Shown here: positions 1 to 6,415 of the stretch, piece after piece
Position numbering within the stretch: position 1 is the stretch's first letter
Layout: every line of letters starts with the position of its first letter
IMG/VR virus record: IMGVR_UViG_3300044628_000466
Location: 1 to 21,586 of that record
From: a virus
Strand: one strand, 5' to 3'
DNA length: 21,586 nucleotides
The notes under the pieces: generated by a model
Told to the model about the DNA's origin: nothing
The model's input: only the letters and a program-made list of their open reading frames with translations
Databases searched by the model: none
Program-made: the position numbers and the translations under genes

Positions 1-1088
1 ATAGCCTGAGCAGATTTAACCTGTGTATCAAAGCCACCCATAAGTGCTTGAACACCTTGACCAGTAATAATGGAAGCATCAATGTTTCCAGTACGTCCCT
101 CTGGGTAACGTGTTCCTGTTCGTAGTTCCTGCTGTAACAAAGCCTGCTCAGTAAATGCGCCAGGTGGAATGTTAAGGTCTACGCGTCTTACACCTGCTGG
201 GTTTGCTGTGCGAATAATTGCATCGCCACCCAGTTCAAGTTCTGTTACATCTGTTGGTAGAACAATTGGAGCCTGTACTGACTTTTCTGCTGCTTCCATC
301 GCAAGTAATGCGAACCTGTTACGAAGCAACTGAATACCCAATACATCATCAAACTGTCCACGCATCTCACCATCAACTGATGGACGCTTAGCAACAACAA
401 CCATCATCTTACCAAGCGGGTTAGCCGCCTTAGATAAAACTAAATTGTTTTTTTCTGGAACAAACAACAGAGATTGTTGTGCATCGTAGTAACGAATTAT
501 CTCTAGTTGTGCGTTAAGGTCTCCCTTGTACATTTCTGGACCAAGGAGTTCTCTTGCATACTCAGGGAACTCTGAAGCGAGTTCTCCAATGCTCAAGTAA
601 TAACGCTTAGCAAAGGCAATACAGCGTCCGTAGCGGTCAAATTCTGGGTAAGCCCCTATTGGATTTTCTACGCGAATACGCGGTAGCCCTGCTTCTTCGT
701 CTAATTCAATAATGAAAGGGACGAAACCAAATGTAATGTACATGTCTGCGCCTGTGTACATCTGTACTTGCAAATCAGAGTTTGCAAAATAATTATTAGC
801 AATACGAGTACGTGTGTCCGCAAACTTACGAGCACGGTCGTTTGCTTGATTAGCAGCAGAACAATTAACAGATGGCAATGGAGCCATTACTTCTGATAAG
901 TCACGGGCTACAATGTCAATAAAGTTAGCAACTACGTTAGCGTCAACACCCTGTGGAAAAAAGTCTGGGTAAACACTTGCTATCTGTCCTTTACGGACAG
1001 CAAGAACATCTTGTTGGCGTGCATCACGCTCTGCAGCACGGTCTTTAAGTGATGCAACCCGTGCAGAAATTTGTTCTATAGAAAGCAT
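1..1088 (-). CDS. phage portal protein (partial, C-terminus beyond left edge)
   Basis: The reading frame is open from an ATG at 1088 to the left edge, giving 362 visible residues with no stop. It follows the terminase and two small genes on the same strand, where a portal is expected. The visible part begins with a charged helical segment rich in Arg, Ala and Asp (about residues 8-35). A mixed alpha/beta stretch follows, including a segment around residues 117-150 with the pattern FGFVPFIIELDEEAG and RVENPIGAYPEFD, which resembles the wing/stem region of portal proteins. Portals form the dodecameric DNA channel at one capsid vertex and dock the terminase. The ribosome site on the minus strand is TTAGGAC, about 5 bases upstream of the ATG. 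The family call rests on context and general resemblance; no diagnostic catalytic motif exists for portals. Confidence 0.68.
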   Translation of the reverse strand, partial: MLSIEQISARVASLKDRAAERDARQQDVLAVRKGQIASVYPDFFPQGVDANVVANFIDIVARDLSEVMAPLPSVNCSAANQANDRARKFADTRTRIANNYFANSDLQVQMYTGADMYITFGFVPFIIELDEEAGLPRIRVENPIGAYPEFDRYGRCIAFAKRYYLSIGELASEFPEYARELLGPEMYKGDLNAQLEIIRYYDAQQSLLFVPEKNNLVLSKAANPLGKMMVVVAKRPSVDGEMRGQFDDVLGIQLLRNRFALLAMEAAEKSVQAPIVLPTDVTELELGGDAIIRTANPAGVRRVDLNIPPGAFTEQALLQQELRTGTRYPEGRTGNIDASIITGQGVQALMGGFDTQVKSAQA

Positions 1089-1114
1089 TATTGTCCTAAC
1101 GGTTGGTTAAAAAA

Positions 1115-1495
1115 TTATTTACGCTTTGTGCCTGGTTTTGCTGCAGTCTTGCGTGGAGCAGAATTAATTTTAATTGTTGATGCAGGTTTTCTAAGAGCAA
1201 CGTTAAAAGCATTTGCTGGTTCAGCAACAGGCGTAGCACGCTTAGGTAAGTTTTTAATTTGAATTGATGCTTTACGAGAAGTGCCTTCTCCGCTTTTCAT
1301 TTCTTTCATCATTAACTTAGCAGTACTTGGTGGATTAGGTTTGTTTTTAGCAGCAGGCTTTACCTTAACATTAGACTTAGGGTTAGTAAGTGGCTTTTTC
1401 TTAGCAGCCTCTTTAACTAACTTTTTAGTTGCTGCCTTTTTAATAGCAGCACGCGCTGCTGCTCCTATTGCTAGTCCTACTAATGGTGCTACCAT
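1115..1495 (-). CDS. Lys/Ala-rich basic virion-associated-like protein, paralogue of the gene at 1498-1932
   Basis: A 126-aa, strongly basic, low-complexity protein. Residues 1-16 are a small-residue hydrophobic helix (MVAPLVGLAIGAAARA) with glycine-zipper spacing. The rest is rich in Lys, Ala, Pro and Asn and looks disordered. The first ~30 residues align with the N-terminus of the upstream neighbour (MVxPLVGLAxGxAARA, then KK repeats), so the two genes look like a tandem duplication whose C-terminal parts diverged. It lies between terminase and portal in the late leftward unit, so a structural, packaging or DNA-contacting role is likely. A short hydrophobic helix plus a basic tail would also fit an internal or ejected virion protein. 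No known family was recognised. Start chosen at the ATG that preserves the shared N-terminus. Confidence 0.7.
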   Translation of the reverse strand: MVAPLVGLAIGAAARAAIKKAATKKLVKEAAKKKPLTNPKSNVKVKPAAKNKPNPPSTAKLMMKEMKSGEGTSRKASIQIKNLPKRATPVAEPANAFNVALRKPASTIKINSAPRKTAAKPGTKRK

Positions 1496-1497
1496 AA

Positions 1498-1932
1498 TTA
1501 TTTACCCTTACTTTTTTTTACTGGAACTTTTGAAGTAGTTAATTTATTAGGATTGCCAACCAATTTTTTAGTTGGATACTTTGTAACAGAAGCACGCTTT
1601 GAATATCCTTTAGCCTCAAGTTCTGCGCGGTGTGCATTATCACGAACATTACGAGCAGTTCCTTTAACTTTAGCACCACTCATATATTCACGCATATTGC
1701 CACTTTTAGTACCTAAGTTAACAGCACCAGCGCCTTCAGATTTATATTTATTAGCCTTTATTGTTGCCTTCATTTTGCCAGTTGAAATATTTTTAGGTCC
1801 ACCTTTAGGAGCCTTAATTGCTTTGCTTGCCATTTTACCAACGGCTGCTTTTTTAACAGCATTAGATGCAACCTTCTTTGCAACAGCACGGGCCGCTACT
1901 CCCGCTGCTAACCCTACTAGTGGTAGTACCAT
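1498..1932 (-). CDS. Lys/Ala-rich basic virion-associated-like protein, paralogue of the gene at 1115-1495
   Basis: A 144-aa basic protein starting MVLPLVGLAAGVAARA, the same N-terminal helix as the downstream neighbour, followed by Lys/Ala-rich sequence. Residues ~85-120 are less repetitive (NMREYMSG, then KGTARNVRDNAHRAELEAKGY) and could form one helical segment. The tail ends in Lys/Ser-rich sequence. It is 2 bases from the downstream paralogue and 9 bases from the terminase stop, so all are co-transcribed. The basic tail suggests nucleic-acid contact and the N-terminal Gly/Ala helix suggests packing against a membrane or another helix; both are inferences. Function unknown. Confidence 0.72.
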   Translation of the reverse strand: MVLPLVGLAAGVAARAVAKKVASNAVKKAAVGKMASKAIKAPKGGPKNISTGKMKATIKANKYKSEGAGAVNLGTKSGNMREYMSGAKVKGTARNVRDNAHRAELEAKGYSKRASVTKYPTKKLVGNPNKLTTSKVPVKKSKGK

Positions 1933-1941
1933 AGTTATTCC

Positions 1942-3828
1942 TTATCCGTATTGTTGTTGCCACATTTCAGTGGCTGCCTCATCTAAGTTTATAGATGTGC
2001 GTTTATGCTGTTGCGCTCTTGTGGCCCAACGGTTTGATGCGTATCTAGATATGTTACTGTTCTGTTGCATAAACTCACGGGCACGGATAACCGCAAACCA
2101 TAAAGCCATAACAGTATCTGTCTTACCTCTGGTATCAGGCTTCCAAGTAATTAACTGTTGCACTAACGCCTTCATACCTTCTGAGTTTTCAGTACTAGGT
2201 AATTCTATAATGTTGTTCTTTTGGAACTTACCTTCGCGAGTAGTGCCAAAGAGCGTTGACATTGATGCCACACCGAAGTTTGTGTCCCATTTGTTCTTGC
2301 CTGTAAAGTGAGAATTAAGCCGTACGCCGTGTGAAGAGAGCCATGTTCGTAGTTCTTCATCAAGGGAGTAGGCTTTTTGGTGGGCGTTGATTTCAACGCG
2401 GAACTCTTGCGGTCTGTACCGAAGCGTAAAATCTTCAATGGCTTGCCTAATCTTTTGTGGCGTAGGGTCTGGCATGTTCAAACATTCTAGAACATAAATC
2501 TTTCCATCGGTCCTGTTATAGGTGATAGCCACAAATGCAGCGTTACCCGCCATAGCGGGGTCAAAGCCAACAATAGTGTAACCCTCAACCTGAGGTGGAT
2601 GTCCCGTTGCACCTGGCTTTAATGGACCACGCTTTCGCATACCATTGATAGAACCTTGCACCAGTTCAGGTGGAAAGATGGAGTCTTCAGTTACATCTTC
2701 TTGTTGATAAACAAGTGCCCATGTTGCTGGGGTTACTTCGCTTCTACGCTTGAAAAGCGTTTCGCCATCCCACTTAGGGTATAACCCTTCTTCATCAGGT
2801 GGGGTATCTTCATCCCCGTCCCAGGGTGTATCACTTGCAGGCCAGAGGGTTGTCCAGTCTTCTGGCTTATCGCTATAGTCAAGAACTGCTGGCATACCCA
2901 TGTATGTAAAAGGTGACTTGCCACCAGACCAATGCTTAGGGTCGCGGAGTTCTTTATAAAAATCAGATGGGGCGATACGGGTTCCTACCACCAGTAACTT
3001 ACCGTTCTTGCCCAGACGGGTAATAACTTCCTTTTGCAGCCAGTTAATCTGCTTCTCATGCTCGTGAGCGTTAGAGGTAGTTATACAGTCATCTAGGATA
3101 ATCAGGTCGGCACGTGCGCCGTAAATCTGCCCACCCATACCCAGTGCCTGAATCGTTGGGTCTTTTTCACTTGAGTTTCTCGCATCACTCCCAAGGTAGA
3201 CCGTGTCAACTCGCCAAGTATCTGAGTCCTCTTTCCAGCCCCCTTCTGGTCCAAAAGTTGTTTGCAACTTTAGCCAGCGCGGGTGGGATAATCTCTGCTT
3301 GATTGCGTACACGAACTCGCGTGCTTTAACAAGGGTCTTCGAGACCACAATAATGCGGACGTTCGGATTGAGAGCGATGCGATAAGTTGCGTAGTTAACC
3401 GTAATGACGGTTGATTTGGCGTGCTCAGGGGGAACGTTTAGAAGTAGGCGGTTCCGATTGCCTGGCTCGTAAATCATATTGGGGTGCAGCCACGAAGGCT
3501 CGCGTCCCTCTAACAGGTCAATCCAATCCATATGATGTGGAAAAACCCGCTGGTCCAAAAACATCTCAGAGAACTGAGGAAAAGTAATATCTTCACGGGC
3601 TACGCCCATGGCTTTTAATGAACGCTCTTTAGCGTTTTCCTTTGCCTCGACAAGGGCGGTAGCAAAGGCTGGGTCTCTTAAACACCAGATACGAACAGTG
3701 TCTGGCTTTTTGCCATTTTGTTCCATAGCCCTATGTACCGACATACCTTCAGATACCAGTGCCAAAACTTTGGCTTTAGCCTCTGCTGCCATAGCGGTAC
3801 GGGGGTTATTAGTCTTTTGAAAAGTCAC
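1942..3828 (-). CDS. terL: terminase large subunit with N-terminal HTH-like extension
   Basis: A 628-aa packaging motor: ATPase plus nuclease that cuts concatemers and pumps DNA through the portal. Visible motifs are a variant Walker A at ~131-140 (NVPPEHAKST), Walker B at ~242-247 (LIILDD), a coupling-type VGTR at 281-284, and an RuvC/RNase H-like nuclease with candidate acids D423 (GFDPAMAG), E479 (RVEINAHQ) and D571 (KTDTVMALWFA). Residues ~14-67 precede the motor and look like a helix-turn-helix (KVLALVSEGMSVHRAM, then DTVRIWCLRDPAFA) of the kind seen in small terminase subunits. No separate small subunit lies next to it. The start is a GTG at 3828 with a weak GGGA site; an ATG at codon 13 is an alternative. 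It is the first gene of the leftward late unit in this window. Confidence 0.93.
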   Translation of the reverse strand: MTFQKTNNPRTAMAAEAKAKVLALVSEGMSVHRAMEQNGKKPDTVRIWCLRDPAFATALVEAKENAKERSLKAMGVAREDITFPQFSEMFLDQRVFPHHMDWIDLLEGREPSWLHPNMIYEPGNRNRLLLNVPPEHAKSTVITVNYATYRIALNPNVRIIVVSKTLVKAREFVYAIKQRLSHPRWLKLQTTFGPEGGWKEDSDTWRVDTVYLGSDARNSSEKDPTIQALGMGGQIYGARADLIILDDCITTSNAHEHEKQINWLQKEVITRLGKNGKLLVVGTRIAPSDFYKELRDPKHWSGGKSPFTYMGMPAVLDYSDKPEDWTTLWPASDTPWDGDEDTPPDEEGLYPKWDGETLFKRRSEVTPATWALVYQQEDVTEDSIFPPELVQGSINGMRKRGPLKPGATGHPPQVEGYTIVGFDPAMAGNAAFVAITYNRTDGKIYVLECLNMPDPTPQKIRQAIEDFTLRYRPQEFRVEINAHQKAYSLDEELRTWLSSHGVRLNSHFTGKNKWDTNFGVASMSTLFGTTREGKFQKNNIIELPSTENSEGMKALVQQLITWKPDTRGKTDTVMALWFAVIRAREFMQQNSNISRYASNRWATRAQQHKRTSINLDEAATEMWQQQYG

Positions 3829-4200
3829 GTAACTGTCCCATCTGCATATAGTACAGACCAGTTAGTAACGGATAGTAGATACAGTCTGTAACGCAAGTTC
3901 CTGAAGAACTTGCTTAGGTAGTAAAAGAAATAGTCTCTATATAGTATTAACCCGTTCAAACAGCCATTCCGAACGGTCCAAAGGCAAAAATCTTTTTACT
4001 TAATTAAAACAATTAAGTAACAGCCTAAACAGGGCATAGGGGACTGTACGGGAAAATCTTTATGGGAGATACAGTATATCTTACAGCCGTAGTTTAATCA
4101 CTCTAGGGTCAGAAACAGACTACAGGTAGACAGATACAGGTTGACCTGTACTGTACAGGCTGAGTGTAGACAGAGACTAGTCTGCGGCTCGATAGACAGG
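3829..4200. promoter_or_regulatory. divergence region, AT-rich left half with inverted and direct repeats
   Basis: No gene is seen here. The segment separates the leftward terminase from the rightward early genes, so it should hold divergent promoters. Visible structure: a perfect 8-bp stem at 3893-3900/3906-3913, a 6-bp stem at 3952-3957/3971-3976, a perfect 10-bp AT-rich stem at 3996-4005/4011-4020 (loop 5), a palindrome at 4174-4183, and a cluster of TACAGG and TAGACAG repeats at 4121-4200. A TATATA box on the minus strand (3943-3938) is a weak leftward -10 candidate. TTGACC at 4141-4146 is a weak rightward -35 candidate. Neither has a convincing partner. An origin of replication here is possible but unproven. 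Confidence 0.5.
4121..4200. repeat. cluster of short direct and inverted repeats (TACAGG / TAGACAG)
   Basis: TACAGG occurs at 4121-4126, 4135-4140 and 4154-4159, with its reverse complement CCTGTA at 4145-4150. This makes overlapping dyads: 4135-4141 with 4144-4150, and 4145-4150 with 4154-4159. TAGACAG occurs at 4127-4133, 4167-4173 and 4193-4199. A 10-base palindrome (AGACTAGTCT) lies at 4174-4183. Such crowding is typical of repressor operators or initiator-binding sites, and the location between divergent transcription units supports that. Which protein binds is unknown. Confidence 0.6.
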
Positions 4201-4700
4201 ACTACCTCGCCCCTGTTTTATTAAACTGAAATAGTTACAGCCCTGGCGATGGCTGGCAAACCCTCACCTCTGCTACCGTAGCCAAGGGTCGCACCGAAGG
4301 CTGTCCGCCCGCGCAAGCGCGGTCTCGCCTGTCGCAATCGAAGGCATAGCCTTATGGTCTATTGCCTTCTCATGCTGACATGCACTCAGCCCTCATCTCT
4401 CGCCAGTCTGTCGGCGCGTCCAAGGCCGCGCTACGCCATCCTCAGGCTCGTGCTCCTGCGGTGCCTTCATCATACTCCGTCGTCAAATCGTTCCCTGCTC
4501 TGCCTATTCAGCAGAGCAAAGCGGTCACGATTGCTCTCAGCGTGGTAAACCACGCTTCTGGCCTGTCTGAAGCGCCCACAAGTGTGCGCCTGCTCGCAGG
4601 CTCGCAGTCCAGCCATGCCCCGCATCCAGCGCAATTGCGCTGTCTGAATGACTTAGGAGTATTTCTTGCGGCGTTTCCACAACGGGTGGAGACGGAAAAG
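4201..4700. ncRNA. hairpin-dense GC-rich non-coding region, candidate large structured RNA
   Basis: About 500 bases without a convincing gene. G+C is about 61% over 4261-4620 by hand count, against about 32% at 3901-3960. Stems: 4213-4216/4237-4240, 4260-4264/4285-4289 enclosing 4272-4275/4279-4282, 4309-4314/4317-4322 (CCGCGC/GCGCGG), 4340-4349/4359-4369 (10 bp with one bulge), 4496-4503/4511-4518 (8 bp, loop 7), 4539-4546/4549-4556 (8 bp), nested stems at 4572-4589, 4588-4593/4596-4601 and the perfect palindrome 4627-4642. Most follow each other without overlap, as in a multi-helix RNA. The strand is uncertain because stems read on both. An open frame crosses it, but its translation looks random and lacks a ribosome site. 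Alternatives are a replication origin or foreign GC-rich DNA. Confidence 0.45.
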
Positions 4701-4712
4701 AAAGGAACGACA

Positions 4713-4868
4713 ATGCACACAATAAGAAACATAGTGCTACAAGACACACAATGCCAATGGTGTGGCGACTATGCGGTTATCGAGTGCACAACATGTGACC
4801 ACATGGAATGTGACACATGCGGTGCAGGCGGATACTGCGACTGTATAGGAGGACAAACAAATGAGTGA
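4713..4868 (+). CDS. zinc-ribbon microprotein (51 aa)
   Basis: A 51-aa Cys-rich protein beginning MHTIRNIVLQ. Cysteines at residues 14/17, 25/28, 33/36 and 42/44 form three CxxC knuckles and one CxC, enough for two zinc sites. The start at 4713 is preferred over upstream in-frame ATGs because AAAGGAACGACA precedes it at proper ribosome-site spacing and the upstream frame lies in the hairpin-rich non-coding region. It is the first recognisable gene of the rightward unit and overlaps the next gene by 8 bases. The binding partner (nucleic acid or protein) cannot be told. Confidence 0.72.
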   Translation: MHTIRNIVLQDTQCQWCGDYAVIECTTCDHMECDTCGAGGYCDCIGGQTNE

Positions 4869-5250
4869 CGAACTAACTATCTCCAACCCATGCTACCAGT
4901 GCATGATTCAGATGGAACTATGTGTGGACTGCCAAGACCTACGCGACTCACGGGCGACTAACATCGCCCATGAGATAGTAGATGAGGCAAACCTCATCTA
5001 CCCTGCACAATGGCACAGTGTAACTGAGCCATCAGGACATGATTGGGTTAGCCCTACTACACGCGTAGAACCGTACTTCGTATACGCTACCCAAACCTGG
5101 GAAGATACCCGTGACGAGTTCCTAGAACCTATCACCAACCTATCCGATAGGTTTTTTGAACTGGTTGTGGACTTAGGTCCACATGAGATGGTCTGTCAAG
5201 ACTGTCGAATGGTATGCAACAAGCACGCTGTATGTCCAAGTTGTAACTAA
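4861..5250 (+). CDS. hypothetical protein with zinc-binding Cys clusters at both ends
   Basis: 129 aa, start ATG with a strong GGAGG site (4850-4854). Cysteine pairs at residues 11/14 and 21/24 make one N-terminal zinc knuckle pair. A second cluster closes the protein (CQDCRMVCNKHAVCPSC, about residues 112-128). The middle (~30-105) is acidic with several aromatic residues and no recognised fold. It overlaps the upstream zinc microprotein gene and is followed by a 12-bp hairpin. The two-ended arrangement may fold as one zinc ribbon with a long insertion. No family recognised. Confidence 0.75.
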   Translation: MSDELTISNPCYQCMIQMELCVDCQDLRDSRATNIAHEIVDEANLIYPAQWHSVTEPSGHDWVSPTTRVEPYFVYATQTWEDTRDEFLEPITNLSDRFFELVVDLGPHEMVCQDCRMVCNKHAVCPSCN

Positions 5251-5256
5251 TGCAAG

Positions 5257-5293
5257 GCAGACCTGCTCTGAACAAGTGCAGGAGCAGGTCTGC
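5257..5293 (+). other. perfect 12-bp intergenic hairpin without U-tract
   Basis: GCAGACCTGCTC at 5257-5268 pairs exactly with 5282-5293 around a 13-base loop. It starts 6 bases after a stop codon and is followed by AC-rich sequence, not a T-run, so it is not a standard intrinsic terminator. The loop base run GTGCA (5276-5280) could alternatively pair with TGCAC (5291-5295). An mRNA-processing, stability or attenuation role is likely. The next gene has its own ribosome site about 20 bases further on. Confidence 0.6.
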
Positions 5294-5325
5294 ACAACAA
5301 CACTACCAACAGAAAAGGAAATAAC

Positions 5326-5640
5326 ATGAACACAGTCACATTCAAGAACAGCGTTATCAAGAATGTTGTTGACCGCAACGGATTCTACACAGCATCCATC
5401 AACGACTACGAACAACTACCAACAGGGCGCATGATTTGCTCTGACTCCACTCGAGTGGTTATCTTCGATGAGAATGTAATCGCACAACTTCGAGCACTCA
5501 ACTGGCTTGAAGACCAGACAGCGTTTATCAACGCTGAAGGGATTGGCAATACACGATGGGACCGTCGTCCCAACATTGACAACAAGGACAGAAAGCCTGG
5601 TCTCAAGCAGGTAGTCCTTACCTCAGTATCGCAAGCATAA
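5326..5640 (+). CDS. hypothetical early protein (104 aa)
   Basis: 104 aa, ATG preceded by AAAAGGAAATAAC, a good ribosome site. The N-terminal half has alternating beta-like hydrophobic residues (VTFKNSVIKNVV, ARG-MICSDSTRVVIFDEN-type pattern), followed by a Trp/Asn-rich segment and a basic stretch near residues 80-95. A single cysteine, no membrane segment and no signal peptide. It is the last gene before a GC-rich terminator, so it closes the first early transcription unit. No family recognised. Confidence 0.7.
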   Translation: MNTVTFKNSVIKNVVDRNGFYTASINDYEQLPTGRMICSDSTRVVIFDENVIAQLRALNWLEDQTAFINAEGIGNTRWDRRPNIDNKDRKPGLKQVVLTSVSQA

Positions 5641-5645
5641 ACAAA

Positions 5646-5692
5646 GAGGGGTGGGTGGGGGCTTAGGCTCTCACTCACCTCTCCCCTTTTTT
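5646..5692 (+). terminator. intrinsic terminator after first early unit
   Basis: A G-rich arm (GGTGGGTG, 5650-5657) pairs with CACTCACC (5672-5679), with further G-rich/C-rich extension (GGGG 5648-5651 against CCCC 5683-5686 as an alternative register). T6 follows at 5687-5692. It begins 6 bases after the stop of the preceding gene. Orientation of the T-run indicates termination of rightward transcription. Confidence 0.7.
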
Positions 5693-5704
5693 CCTCGGCC
5701 CCAG

Positions 5705-5741
5705 GTAGTTAACACGGATAACTACAAGTCCATTATATAAT
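5705..5741 (+). promoter_or_regulatory. promoter with overlapping operator-like inverted repeat
   Basis: A perfect 7-bp inverted repeat, GTAGTTA (5705-5711) and TAACTAC (5719-5725), with a 7-base spacer, overlaps TTAACA (5709-5714), which matches a -35 box in 5 of 6 positions. About 19 bases on is TATATAAT (5734-5741), containing a perfect TATAAT at 5736-5741. It lies just after a terminator and just before a new gene run, as expected for a regulated promoter. The dyad is a natural binding site for a dimeric repressor; the BldD-like protein at 6518-6805 is a candidate by proximity only. Confidence 0.62.
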
Positions 5742-5756
5742 ATGAAAGGTAACAGA

Positions 5757-5969
5757 ATGTTATTAGATTCCATGACTATGCTTGCACTACTGATAGCGTT
5801 GACTACAAGTATTGCAGTTGTTACACTAGCAATTAGACAGAACATGCTACTTACTAAAGAGAATATAGAACTGCGCCGTGCGCTAAGGATAGCCAAGAAA
5901 GCCCGCAGCGTAGACTATTACATGGACCCAGACATAGCAAAGGAAGACTTATGGTCAAAGAGTTCATAA
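5757..5969 (+). CDS. small single-pass membrane protein with basic/coiled tail (70 aa)
   Basis: 70 aa. Residues ~5-26 are a transmembrane helix (MTMLALLIALTTSIAVVTLA); residues ~27-50 are a charged, coiled-coil-like helix (LTKENIELRRALRIAKKA); the end is acidic. The start at 5757 is chosen over the ATG at 5742 because the TATAAT box at 5736-5741 abuts that earlier ATG and would place the transcript start downstream of it, while AAAGG at 5745-5749 is correctly spaced for 5757. As first gene after a regulated promoter it may alter the host envelope (for example exclusion), but nothing in the sequence proves this. Confidence 0.68.
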   Translation: MLLDSMTMLALLIALTTSIAVVTLAIRQNMLLTKENIELRRALRIAKKARSVDYYMDPDIAKEDLWSKSS

Positions 5970-6133
5970 CAAAAGCACACTATCCAATACAAAGTAAATA
6001 CAAAATAGATGAATGTCATGCATGTGGCATGGACATTCTTGTAGATAGAGATAAGACAGCGCCCAGAAACTATTGCAGTCCATGTGCATGGACGAAGTTA
6101 GGAGAAACAAACTATGTCGTACACAGTGAATGA
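5951..6133 (+). CDS. zinc-ribbon microprotein (60 aa)
   Basis: 60 aa, ATG with AAGGAAG 6 bases upstream. CHAC at residues 22-25 and CSPC at 42-45 form a classical two-knuckle zinc ribbon with 16 residues between them. Flanking residues are basic, consistent with nucleic-acid or RNA polymerase contact, though that is inference. It overlaps the membrane-protein gene upstream by 19 bases and the next small gene by 20 bases, so translation is probably coupled. No named family recognised. Confidence 0.75.
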   Translation: MVKEFITKAHYPIQSKYKIDECHACGMDILVDRDKTAPRNYCSPCAWTKLGETNYVVHSE

Positions 6134-6245
6134 GATAGCGGAGTTAAACGAGTCCATTGATACAGCAATAACATCAATCAAGAAAGCCAACGCTATCCTC
6201 GAAGAGATGATGGCGACTGGCAGGATATACGTAGAGGAGGAGTAA
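6114..6245 (+). CDS. small helical protein (43 aa)
   Basis: 43 aa from an ATG at 6114 with GGAGAA at 6101-6106 as ribosome site. It reads MSYTVNEIAELNESIDTAI and continues as a heptad-patterned acidic helix ending GRIYVEEE, so a short coiled coil is likely. It overlaps its neighbours on both sides: 20 bases with the zinc ribbon and one base with the next gene (TAATG). Function unknown; it may be an adaptor or anti-host peptide like many early microproteins. Confidence 0.65.
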   Translation: MSYTVNEIAELNESIDTAITSIKKANAILEEMMATGRIYVEEE

Positions 6246-6415
6246 TGATAGCCCCTGCATATGGAGTATTAGTAGCCCAAACAAACTTATGGAGAAATGT
6301 AAAATACTACGCACTTGACCAAGACTTTAGTGAGTATGTAATGGAACAAGGTATCCAAGAACAGAATGAACTATGGGGATTCCTTAAAGATTATATTAAG
6401 GAGGAGTGTGAATGA
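6245..6415 (+). CDS. hypothetical small protein (56 aa)
   Basis: 56 aa. The ATG at 6245 shares its A with the preceding stop, and a strong GAGGAGG site (6234-6240) lies within the upstream gene. The protein is aromatic- and acidic-rich (tryptophans at residues 16 and 44, several Tyr, Glu-rich end), with no signal peptide or Cys pair apart from one C-terminal Cys. The stop overlaps the next start (ATGA). No family recognised. Confidence 0.66.
   Translation: MIAPAYGVLVAQTNLWRNVKYYALDQDFSEYVMEQGIQEQNELWGFLKDYIKEECE

Noticed and set aside
1553-2311. Long plus-strand frame of 252 codons
   Set aside because: It is antisense to the lysine-rich protein and the terminase, whose motifs are clear, and its translation is hydrophobic and Cys-rich as expected for a shadow frame.
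3931-3950. Minus-strand TTAATACTATATAGAGA resembling a T7 promoter
   Set aside because: Only parts match the T7 consensus (the central CGACTCAC is missing) and no single-subunit RNA polymerase gene is seen in the window.
4354-4712. Long open frames over the hairpin region on the plus strand (continuing into the 51-aa zinc gene) and on the minus strand at 4508-4749
   Set aside because: Translations have no recognisable pattern, there is no ribosome site, and open frames are expected by chance in GC-rich DNA. Only the part from 4713 shows ordered cysteines.
3829-4712. Possible tRNA in the divergence region
   Set aside because: No T-loop (GTTCGAATCC-like) combined with a 7-bp acceptor stem could be assembled.
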